DNA of 64,000 nucleotides. Origin: Embleya sp042956465. GTDB lineage: Bacteria; Actinomycetota; Actinomycetes; Streptomycetales; Streptomycetaceae. Shown piece by piece: positions 51,644 to 59,765 of this stretch. The position numbers and the translations under genes were made by a program. The stretch is taken from contig NZ_JBIBGL010000013.1 in the NCBI RefSeq assembly GCF_042956465.1, forward strand, positions 62,001 to 126,000. Reading direction: 5' to 3'. Below the pieces are notes generated by a model, which was not told where the DNA came from, made no database searches, and was given only the letters and a program-made list of their open reading frames with translations. Within the stretch, counting starts at the first letter, position 1; each line of letters starts with the position of its first letter.

Positions 51644-53863
51644 GTGGTCGACAACGACGGGCATCGACTGCCGCACATGGGCGCCGGCCGACAGCCGGCC
51701 GCCCGTGCGCTGCTGGGCTGGCTGGACGACGAGCGGTCGCCCCGGCTGTGCCTGGTCCGCGGCTCGTCGGGTGCGGGCAAGTCGCACCTGCTGGCCTGGT
51801 TGTACGCCGCCACCGGTACGGACGACACGCCGCCCGCCCGCCGACTGCACGCCTTCGTGCCGGCGCACACCCTCACCGTGCCCGGCGTCGTCGCCGAACT
51901 GGCCGCCCACCTGGGCGTCGCGGCCCGCACACCCCGCCAACTGATCGCCGCGGTGGCGCTCGACCCGCGGCGCACGGTGATCGCGGTCGCCGACCCGGAC
52001 CACGCCGGCGTACCCGGCGCACCCGGGGAAGGCGCCCGGATCGTGGCCGAGTTACTCGACCCGCTGCTCGAACTGCCGCACGTGCGACTCCTGGTGGAGT
52101 GCGCGCAGCCGGACACCCGGGCGGCCTTCACCCGCGTCGCCGCGCCCGCCACGCTGGACCTGGACGAGCCCCGCTGGACCCACCCCGGTCGGTTCGAGCG
52201 CTGGTACACCGAACTCGCGACCGGATCGCCCCCCGCCTCGCCGTTCGGCGCCGAAGCCGCCTTTCCGCACCCCGGCCTGGCCCGACTGGCCGCCCGCGTG
52301 GACGGGGGAGGGCTGCCCGCGACGCCGGGCGACGGGGTGCCGGGCGACCTGCCGGAGCGGGCGGCGCGGATCCACCGGGCCTGGTGGGCGACGCTGCCCG
52401 AGGACGTGCGCGCGGCCGTGGCCGCCCTGTCCGGGCTCGACCTGCCGCTGCCGGCCCGCCAGTGGGAGCGGGCGCTGACCACGCTGTACCCGACGCCGGG
52501 CCCGCGGTCCGCCGCCGCGACGATCGAGCACGCGACGCGCGTGTTGCCCGCGGTGTTCGAGGGCGGCGACACGTGGGCGCTGCCGGCCGGGCCGCTCGCC
52601 GCATTCGTCCTCGGGCAACGCCCGGAGGGCGCCGACCCCGGCCGCCCGGCCCGGGTGCACGCCGCGCTGCGGCATGCGGCGGACGCGGGCATCACCGACC
52701 TCGCGGGGTTGTACGACGCGGGCGAGGAGCGCATCTCGGCGATCCTGGCGCACAGCGTGCGGATCGGCGACGCCGCGGCGCTCGCCGCCGACCCGGTCGT
52801 GCAGGCGCTGGCCCGGCCGCAGACGGTGGCCACCGCGCTGGTGGCCACCGGACAGTGGGAGCAGCCCGCCCAGGCCGCGTTCCGCGGCGCGTTCGGCACG
52901 CTGCTCGGGGAACCCGCGCCGGCGGCCCGCGCGGCGCTGCTCGCGGTACACCGGCTCGGCCGTGACGACGCCGTCGCGCGCATGCTCGCCGAACGATCCA
53001 CCGCGCCGGGCTGGCGGGCCGAGTGGGCCCGCTGGGGCGACGGCGACGCACACCGCCCGGACCGCTGGCCGGGCCCGGTCCTGGCGGCGACCGCAGGCCG
53101 CGGCGGCCTGGCCGGCCGGGTGCTGCTCGTGGACGACACCGGCGTGATCCGTGCCGTCGCCGGCGCCGACGGCACGATCGCCGGCCGCGTCGTCGCCGGC
53201 TCCGGGCCCGTCCCGCTGCGCGCGCTCGCGAGCACCTACGGCGGCCGGGTCACCACGCTGAACCGGTGGGGCGGCGTGGACGTCCTGGAGGCCGCCTACC
53301 ACGGCCCGCGCGGCGCGCTGGAGGCCGCCTTCCAACGTCTGGTCAACACGTGCGGGGCCGAGCTGACCGTGCTGTGCGCACATCCGCTGCCTGCGGTCGG
53401 CGACGTCGAGGGCGGTGTCTGGTGCCATGGTTCGCCGCCGGGCCTGCCCGGCGGCGAACCACCGCCGCGCGGAGTGTTGTCCGCTCCGCTGCACACCGGC
53501 CCGGTCACCGCACTCGCCGCGGTGCGCACCGGTTCGGACGGCGCGCCGCCGTTGCTGATCAGTGGCGGCCGGGACGGCCGGGTGCGGATGTGGAGCCCGG
53601 GCGCGGAGCCGGCGCCGGATCCGCTCGACGCCCGGGCGACCGCGGTGACCGCGCTGGCCTGCGAACAGACCACCGAGGGCGTGCTGATCGCGGCGGCCTG
53701 GGCGGACGGCCTGGTCCGGCTGCGCCGACCGGGCGACGACACGGCCGTCGACCTGAACCTGGGCGCACCGGTGACCGGGATCGCGGTGTCGGTGCAGGGC
53801 TACATCGTGCTGGGCATGGCCGGGGGCGTGGTCGGTCTGCGCCTGGAACCCCCGGCGCGGTGA
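51644..53863 (+). CDS. P-loop NTPase with C-terminal WD-like repeats (STAND-like)
   Basis: This 739-aa protein has the Walker A VRGSSGAGKSHLLAW near residue 38 and a Walker-B-like TVIAVADPDHAG near 107, followed by helical domains like the winged-helix/helical part of STAND ATPases. From about residue 480 onward, repeats of the WD/beta-propeller type appear: LISGGRDGRVRMWS near 640, then AWADGLVRLRRPGDD, then VLGMAGGVVGLRL. It probably senses a ligand with the propeller and signals through the NTPase. An in-frame TTA leucine codon lies at 52052-52054 (codon 137). The GTG at 51644 is the start. Confidence 0.7.
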   Translation: MVDNDGHRLPHMGAGRQPAARALLGWLDDERSPRLCLVRGSSGAGKSHLLAWLYAATGTDDTPPARRLHAFVPAHTLTVPGVVAELAAHLGVAARTPRQLIAAVALDPRRTVIAVADPDHAGVPGAPGEGARIVAELLDPLLELPHVRLLVECAQPDTRAAFTRVAAPATLDLDEPRWTHPGRFERWYTELATGSPPASPFGAEAAFPHPGLARLAARVDGGGLPATPGDGVPGDLPERAARIHRAWWATLPEDVRAAVAALSGLDLPLPARQWERALTTLYPTPGPRSAAATIEHATRVLPAVFEGGDTWALPAGPLAAFVLGQRPEGADPGRPARVHAALRHAADAGITDLAGLYDAGEERISAILAHSVRIGDAAALAADPVVQALARPQTVATALVATGQWEQPAQAAFRGAFGTLLGEPAPAARAALLAVHRLGRDDAVARMLAERSTAPGWRAEWARWGDGDAHRPDRWPGPVLAATAGRGGLAGRVLLVDDTGVIRAVAGADGTIAGRVVAGSGPVPLRALASTYGGRVTTLNRWGGVDVLEAAYHGPRGALEAAFQRLVNTCGAELTVLCAHPLPAVGDVEGGVWCHGSPPGLPGGEPPPRGVLSAPLHTGPVTALAAVRTGSDGAPPLLISGGRDGRVRMWSPGAEPAPDPLDARATAVTALACEQTTEGVLIAAAWADGLVRLRRPGDDTAVDLNLGAPVTGIAVSVQGYIVLGMAGGVVGLRLEPPAR

Positions 53864-53992
53864 CGGGATTTCGGCGGGCGCGGGATCCGGATCGAGGATG
53901 CCGCGAATCGATGTACCGGACCGGGAAGGGGCGTAACGTCGAGACGGCGCGCCCTCCGGTTCGGGCGTGCGCGACGACGACGGGGGTCGATT

Positions 53993-54679
53993 GTGGGCAT
54001 CACCATACCGGGCTATCTGGACACGGCGTTGGACGTCATCGGCGTCGACTGGCCCAACCTCGACGAGGACGAGTTCAAGGAACTGGCGCAGGCCTACCGC
54101 GAGTTCGCCGACGAGATCGACGAGGCCAGAGCCGACGGGAAGAACGGCGCGGCCTGGATCCTGTCCGGCACCAGCGGGATGGCCGCCGAGGCCTTCGAGG
54201 CGCACTTCGGCAAGCTGAACAACGAACACCTGCACGATCTGGCCGAGGGCGCCCGCATGCTGGCCAAGGCGCTGGACGCGGCGGCGGTGGTGATCGAGGT
54301 CGCCAAGGGCAGAGCGATCGCCCAACTGATCATCCTGGCCGACGCGATCGCCGCCGCGGCGGCTGCCGCCACCTTCACCTTGGGCCTGTCCGCGATCGCC
54401 GGTCTCGCCGAGGTGGCCATCGTGCGCACCGCGGTCAAACGCATCTTCAAGGAACTCGAAGAGGAACTCATGGCGCGCGTCGTCGAGATCGCCACCGCGC
54501 CCGCGGTGGCCGCGCTCGAGGGCACGGCCAACGAACTGCTGTCCCAACTCGTGGAGAACGAACTCGGGGCCCGCAACGGCTACGACCTCGACGCCGCGAT
54601 CGACGCCGGCAAACAGGGCGGACAGGACGCGATGCCGACCGTGTCCAGCATCACCACGACCCTGAACCCGGTGACCTGA
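53993..54679 (+). CDS. CpnT N-terminus-like helical secreted protein (T7SS-type)
   Basis: This 228-aa protein opens MGITIPGYLDTALDVIGVDWP, as in the N-terminal domain of CpnT/TNT-like type VII substrates. The first 100 residues are amphipathic helices. A hydrophobic Ala/Ile region lies at about 110-145, and the C-terminus is helical and then disordered. No toxin domain is attached, so it is either a stand-alone delivery domain or a partner. The GTG at 53993 is the start. The 129 bases before it hold no other gene. Confidence 0.65.
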   Translation: MGITIPGYLDTALDVIGVDWPNLDEDEFKELAQAYREFADEIDEARADGKNGAAWILSGTSGMAAEAFEAHFGKLNNEHLHDLAEGARMLAKALDAAAVVIEVAKGRAIAQLIILADAIAAAAAAATFTLGLSAIAGLAEVAIVRTAVKRIFKELEEELMARVVEIATAPAVAALEGTANELLSQLVENELGARNGYDLDAAIDAGKQGGQDAMPTVSSITTTLNPVT

Positions 54680-54800
54680 CCGGCCACGGGGCTTCGAACG
54701 CAGGTACGGCCACCTTGACTTCGTGCCGCCGCGTCGGGATCCTGCCGGCGGGCGGCACGGTCACCCGGTGCCGCCCCGGGACTACCGGGAGGAACCGCGA

Positions 54801-56705
54801 ATGAGCCGCGACACCGGCGGGGCGTACGAGAGGGCCCATCGGCGCAGCCTGGAGGATCCGGACGGCTTCTGGCTGGAGGCCGCCGCCGCGATCGACTGGG
54901 TGACGCCGCCCACCCGGGCACTGGACGACAGTGCCGCGCCGCTGTACCGCTGGTTCCCGGACGGCACGCTGAACACGTGTTTCAACGCGCTGGACCGCCA
55001 TGTCGCGGGCGGGCGGGCCGAACAGGCCGCGATCGTGTACGACTCACCGGTGACCGGGACGCGGCGCGCCCTCAGCTACGCCGAACTGCTGAACCTGACC
55101 GCCCGGTTCGCCGGTGTGCTGCGCGGGCTCGGGGTGGGCCGGGGCGATCGGGTGGTGCTCTACCTGCCGATGGTGCCCGAGGCCGTGGTGGCGATGCTGG
55201 CCTGCGCCCGGCTCGGCGCGGTGCACTCGGTCGTCTTCGGCGGCTTCGCCGCGCACGAATTGGCGGTGCGGATCGACGACGCCCGCCCCAAGGTCGTGGT
55301 GGCCGCGTCCTGCGGGATCGAGCCGACCCGGACGATCGCCTACAAGCCGCTCGTGGACGCGGCCCTGGCCGAGGCGAGCCATCGCCCCGAACGTGTCGTG
55401 ATCCTGCAACGCCCGGAGCTGGTAGCCGAGTTGTCCGAACGCGACCTGGACTGGGACACCGCGATGGCCAGGGCCGAGCCCGCCGAGTGTGTGCCGGTCG
55501 CGGCGACCGATCCGCTCTACATCCTCTACACCTCCGGCACCACCGGACCGCCCAAGGGCATCGTGCGCGACAACGGCGGGCACGCGGTCGCGCTGCGCTG
55601 GTCGATGGAGAACGTCTACGGCGTGCGGCCCGGCGAGGTGAGCTGGACCGCCTCCGACGTCGGCTGGGTGGTCGGTCACTCGTACATCGTCTACGCGCCG
55701 CTGCTCACCGGCTGCACCTCCGTGCTGTACGAGGGCAAGCCGGTCGGTACACCGGACGCGGGCGCGTTCTGGCGGGTGGCCGCGGAGCACCGGGCGACCA
55801 TGTTGTTCACCGCACCCACCGCGTTCCGGGCGATCAAGAAGGAGGACCCGGACGGGAAACTGCGCGCAGGGCACGACCTCTCCGCGCTGCGCACGCTGTT
55901 CCTGGCGGGTGAACGGCTCGACCCGGAGACCTACCGCTGGGCCGGCGACCTGCTCGGCATCCCCGTGGTGGACAACTGGTGGCAGACCGAGACCGGCTGG
56001 CCGATCGTGGCCGACCCGATGGGCCTGGAGCCGCACCCGACCAAACCCGGTTCGCCGACCCTGCCGGTGCCCGGCTACGACGTGCGGATCCTGGACCCGC
56101 AGGGCAACGAGGTGCCGCCCGGCGTGGACGGTGCGGTGGTGCTCAAACTGCCCATGCCGCCCGGCACGCTGACCACGCTGTGGGGCGACGACGAGCGCTG
56201 CATCGCCTCCTATCTGAGCACCTACCCCGGCTACTACCTCAGCGGCGACGGCGGGCGCAAGGACGAGGACGGCTACGTCTACGTGATGGGCCGCACCGAC
56301 GACGTGATCAACGTCGCCGGCCACCGGTTGTCCACCGGTTCGATGGAGGAGGTCCTGGCCGCTCACCCGGACGTGGCCGAGTGTGCGGTGATCGGGGTGG
56401 CCGACGAACTCAAGGGTCAGGTGCCGCGCGGCCTGGTCGTGCTCAAGGCCGGAGTGGACCGGGAACCGGCCCAGGTGGCCGCCGAGTTGGTGCTCCGGGT
56501 GCGCGAGACGATCGGTGCGGTCGCGGCGCTGCGCCGGGTGGACGTGGTCCCCGCGCTGCCCAAGACCCGGTCGGGCAAGATCCTGCGCCGCACGATGCGC
56601 GACATCGCCGACGGCAGGCGGTCCGAACCGCCCTCCACGATCGAGGATCCGGGCGTGCTGGACACCCTGCGGCCGACCCTGACCGGCGAACAACCGGACG
56701 GCTGA
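54801..56705 (+). CDS. prpE: propionyl-CoA synthetase-like acyl-CoA ligase
   Basis: This 634-aa ANL enzyme forms propionyl- or acetyl-CoA. Motifs are YILYTSGTTGPPKGIV near 239, WWQTETGWP near 393, GRTDDVINVAGHRLSTG near 493, and the catalytic Lys in KTRSGKILRRT near 588. KGIVRDNGGHAVAL is typical of PrpE and not Acs. The N-terminal region (YERAHRRSLEDPDGFWLEAA) matches acetyl-CoA synthetase domains. The ATG at 54801 follows GGGAGG. It ends 81 bases before a convergent lipoprotein gene. Confidence 0.88.
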   Translation: MSRDTGGAYERAHRRSLEDPDGFWLEAAAAIDWVTPPTRALDDSAAPLYRWFPDGTLNTCFNALDRHVAGGRAEQAAIVYDSPVTGTRRALSYAELLNLTARFAGVLRGLGVGRGDRVVLYLPMVPEAVVAMLACARLGAVHSVVFGGFAAHELAVRIDDARPKVVVAASCGIEPTRTIAYKPLVDAALAEASHRPERVVILQRPELVAELSERDLDWDTAMARAEPAECVPVAATDPLYILYTSGTTGPPKGIVRDNGGHAVALRWSMENVYGVRPGEVSWTASDVGWVVGHSYIVYAPLLTGCTSVLYEGKPVGTPDAGAFWRVAAEHRATMLFTAPTAFRAIKKEDPDGKLRAGHDLSALRTLFLAGERLDPETYRWAGDLLGIPVVDNWWQTETGWPIVADPMGLEPHPTKPGSPTLPVPGYDVRILDPQGNEVPPGVDGAVVLKLPMPPGTLTTLWGDDERCIASYLSTYPGYYLSGDGGRKDEDGYVYVMGRTDDVINVAGHRLSTGSMEEVLAAHPDVAECAVIGVADELKGQVPRGLVVLKAGVDREPAQVAAELVLRVRETIGAVAALRRVDVVPALPKTRSGKILRRTMRDIADGRRSEPPSTIEDPGVLDTLRPTLTGEQPDG

Positions 56706-56786
56706 GGAGGCGACGGCCCGGCGAACGAGCCGGCGACCGCACGGGTGGTCGACCGGGGAACAGGGCGCGGACGGGCCGGTGATCGC

Positions 56787-57788
56787 TCAGCCGGCATAGC
56801 TCGCGCGCGGCGGGGGCTGCGGCCCCAACGGCCCGCCCAGCCACGTGTCGTAAAGCCGCTGCCACGAGCCGTCCCGCTTCATTCGCTCCAGCAGCCCGTT
56901 GGCGAATCGCACGAAGTCCTGGTGCGGTAGCGGGAAGGCCATCCCGTGCGGTTCGTCGCTGAACGCGGGACCGACCACCTTGGTGTCCGAGTCCTGCGCC
57001 TGAAGTCCTCGAAGCAGCGCGGAGGTGGTCGAGACCGCGTCCACCTCGCCCTGCTGCAACGCGACCAGGCAGTCCGTCCAGTTCTCCACCGCGTACGGCA
57101 ACACCCCCGCCGGATCGTCGCGCAGGAACACGATCGAGGTGGTGCCACGAACCGTGCACACCCGCTTGCCGCGCAGATCCGGGAGCCCCTCCACGCCGGA
57201 GTCGGTCCGGACCAGCACCCGCTGGCCATCGGTGTAGTAGTCGCTGCTGAAGGCCACTTCGCGCCTGCGTTCGCAGGTGATGGTCATCGTGTCGATCACC
57301 ACGTCCACCTCGCCGGACCGCAACACCTCGGGCCGCTGGGCCTGGGTGATCACCTTGTACCGGATGCGCGCGTCGTCGGTGTCGCCGAAGATGGCCCGGG
57401 CCAGGGCCTTGGCCATCTCGATGTCGAAGCCCTTGATCAGACCGGTGCGCCGGTCCAACTCGCCGAAGAAGCGGGTGTTCTGGTCCACGCCGACGATCAG
57501 GTGTCCGCGCCGGTGGATGGCGTCCATCGTGGACCCGGCAGGCATCCGCCCGGGAGCGGGCAGCGTGGCGGGCGGGGTGAGGCTCTCGCGCGGATCGCAG
57601 GGCGGGGCGACGGAGGGTTTGGGATAGTCCTCCGGCCTCGCCGGATGCGCACCGGAGATCAGCGGCTCGGCGCCGGGAGTTGCCGCGTCGGCGGGTACGC
57701 GGCTCGACCCGCCGGAGCAGGCGACCGGGGTCGCGGCCAGGACCACCGCGAAGGCCGTGGTCGCGATTCGGCGGGATCTCCGGTGCAT
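56787..57788 (-). CDS. amino-acid-type solute-binding lipoprotein
   Basis: This 333-aa protein has a signal peptide with lipobox-like TPVACSGG (Cys near 22), then a Pro-rich linker, then a family-3 (glutamate/glutamine-type) solute-binding domain starting LIVGVDQNTRFFGELD..GFDIEMAKALA near 113. The ligand contact region DVVIDTMTITCERRREVAFS near 178 is conserved. No ABC permease or ATPase is adjacent, so it may work as a sensor or with distant ABC proteins. The ATG at 57788 is used in preference to an open extension to 57935. Confidence 0.85.
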   Translation of the reverse strand: MHRRSRRIATTAFAVVLAATPVACSGGSSRVPADAATPGAEPLISGAHPARPEDYPKPSVAPPCDPRESLTPPATLPAPGRMPAGSTMDAIHRRGHLIVGVDQNTRFFGELDRRTGLIKGFDIEMAKALARAIFGDTDDARIRYKVITQAQRPEVLRSGEVDVVIDTMTITCERRREVAFSSDYYTDGQRVLVRTDSGVEGLPDLRGKRVCTVRGTTSIVFLRDDPAGVLPYAVENWTDCLVALQQGEVDAVSTTSALLRGLQAQDSDTKVVGPAFSDEPHGMAFPLPHQDFVRFANGLLERMKRDGSWQRLYDTWLGGPLGPQPPPRASYAG

Positions 57789-57979
57789 GCAGCCCCCTGG
57801 GTGCCGGTGCGCGCGTCGACGAAGCGGCCGTCGCAGAGGCCACCGGCCCCTCCGACACCGCCGCTCGACGATCCGCGTCGTCGAAGTTCTCCGAGTATCG
57901 GCCGACTCCGGCTGAAATCCGGGGTGATCGGGCAAAGAATGGGGGCTTCCCTCAACCGTTTCGATCAGGACGGAAACGC

Positions 57980-58462
57980 GTGACGAGCATTGGCATCACG
58001 GGCCACATCAACATCTCGGCCGGCACCGTACCGCTGGTCGACCGGGCCGTTCGAGACCTGCTCGCGGTGGTCGCGCCGGACGAACTCGTCGGCTACAGCT
58101 GCCTCGCGGCCGGTGCGGACGCGATCTTCGCGCACGCCGTGCTGGACCTGGGCGGCCGGCTGGTGGCACTGCTGCCGTCGGCGGACTACCGCGAGGCCAA
58201 GGTCGCCCCGGCGTACCGAGCGAGCTTCGAGCAACTGATCGCCGCCGCCGCCGAGGTCCGGGTGATGCCCTTCAGCCGAGCCTCCGGCGACGCCTACGCC
58301 GCGGCGAACGACGCACTGTTGGCGGAGGTCGACGTGGTACTCGCCGTCTGGGACGGCCGCCCCGACCGGTCCCGCGGCGGCACCGCGGAGATGGTCGAAA
58401 AGGCCCGCTCGGCCGGCAAACGAATCCACGTCCTGTGGCCCCCGGGATCCACCCGAACCTGA
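57980..58462 (+). CDS. SLOG-superfamily (DprA/LOG-like) nucleotide-binding protein
   Basis: This 160-aa protein shows the Rossmann-like SLOG pattern. It starts SIGITGHINIS, has GYSCLAAGADAIFAHAVLDLGG near 38, DVVLAVWDGRPDRSRGGTAEMVEKARSAGK near 122, and ends at VLWPPG. Aravind's group described such domains as sensors or binders of nucleotide-derived ligands in conflict systems; others are nucleotide-processing enzymes. The GTG at 57980 follows GGACGGA. It is divergent from the solute-binding gene. Confidence 0.7.
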   Translation: MTSIGITGHINISAGTVPLVDRAVRDLLAVVAPDELVGYSCLAAGADAIFAHAVLDLGGRLVALLPSADYREAKVAPAYRASFEQLIAAAAEVRVMPFSRASGDAYAAANDALLAEVDVVLAVWDGRPDRSRGGTAEMVEKARSAGKRIHVLWPPGSTRT

Positions 58463-58624
58463 ACCCGGTCCCGGTCCCGGAACCGGCCCCGGACCTGTGG
58501 CCAGGGCCGGAACCGTGGGTTGCGGCCCCGGAGGCGTGCCCACAACACGTGGCGGGGCGAGGGAGTTGCCCGCGATTCCCGGCCGCGCATTCGATTGTGC
58601 GGCCCGGGCCGGTAGACCTGGATC

Positions 58625-59545
58625 ATGGAGACCTCCCTCTTCGTCCTGCTCGCGATCCTCGCGACGATGGTGCTCGGTTTCCGGACCCGACAGGTCCTGA
58701 CCGGCGGCCCGCTCGGACGCACGCGGCCGGCCGAGCCGTTCGGGGCGGAGCCGCTCGAAACCTACGAACTCGCGTTCCTGGCCGGCGGCCCGCGGCAGGT
58801 CGTGGATACCGCGATCGTGCGGTTGCATGCCCGGGACGACCTGCGCGTGTCCCGCGACGGTCGACTGACCACGACGGCATCGACCGGCACCGGTGCGATC
58901 GAGGACGCGGTACTGGCCGCGGCCCGAACCGAGGGTGGCGCCGACCTGACCGAGATACGGATCGCGGCGGCCCGGGATCCGGCGATCCGGACGCTCGCGG
59001 ATCGACTCGTGGCGGCCGGGCTCGCTCGGCGCCGGCCCACACCGCTCGCCCGCCGGGCCCTGACCGCCGGATGGGTGGTGCTGGTCGCATTGGTCTGGTG
59101 CGCCGCCCTGTTCGAGCTCGGCATCGCGATCGTGGTCGGCGTGCCGGTCACCTCGGCCGCCGGTGTGGCCGTGTTCGCGCTGTCCGCAGAGGCACCGGCG
59201 CCGGCGACCCCGGCCGGCCTTCGCTGCCTGGGCCGAGCCCGCAGGGAGTGGGGCCGGCGCGACTGGGATCGGGAGGGCCCACCCGACGCGATCGGCGGAG
59301 CCGCCCTGTTTGCCCGTCGGGGGCTGCACGACTCCGGGTTGACCGGAGTCTTCCGCGGCTCCGATGCCCGGATCCGCAGACTGCGGGGTCACACTCGGCG
59401 GCGCCGACTCTCGGACGGCGGCGGGCGACGCGACTTCGATCCGAGTTCGGGATACAAACCCCGCCTGGGCCGGAGCCACATGACCGGCACCCACGACGAC
59501 ACGGGATCGGGCTGCGGTTCGTCATGCGCCGGCGGCAACGACTGA
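58625..59545 (+). CDS. TIGR04222-type membrane protein with Cys-rich tail
   Basis: This 306-aa protein has an N-terminal hydrophobic helix (LFVLLAILATMVLGF), then a soluble domain with YELAFLAGGPRQVVDTAIVRL near 40, which is the TIGR04222 signature, and two hydrophobic segments near 147-195. The C-terminal 60 residues are Arg/Gly-rich and end GSGCGSSCAGGND, the short Gly/Cys tail of the family. Function is unknown. The 163-base gap before it contains no gene. Confidence 0.75.
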   Translation: METSLFVLLAILATMVLGFRTRQVLTGGPLGRTRPAEPFGAEPLETYELAFLAGGPRQVVDTAIVRLHARDDLRVSRDGRLTTTASTGTGAIEDAVLAAARTEGGADLTEIRIAAARDPAIRTLADRLVAAGLARRRPTPLARRALTAGWVVLVALVWCAALFELGIAIVVGVPVTSAAGVAVFALSAEAPAPATPAGLRCLGRARREWGRRDWDREGPPDAIGGAALFARRGLHDSGLTGVFRGSDARIRRLRGHTRRRRLSDGGGRRDFDPSSGYKPRLGRSHMTGTHDDTGSGCGSSCAGGND

Positions 59546-59765
59546 CTCGACGACGCCGTCCGCGCCGGCGACCGAGCGCCCCCGGGTCCTGCGGGCGCGA
59601 GGCGATCGGGCCCGCGGGTCGGCCGGGGTATGTGGCTCGGGACGGGCGAGCCGCCGTCGTGCCGCCTGCTCCGGCTCGGGTGGGCGGTTGGCCCGGAGCG
59701 GGTGGCCGGTACGAGGGCGTGGGGTCGGCAGGGCCCGCCGGTTCGGTGGCGGGCCCTGGGGTGGG

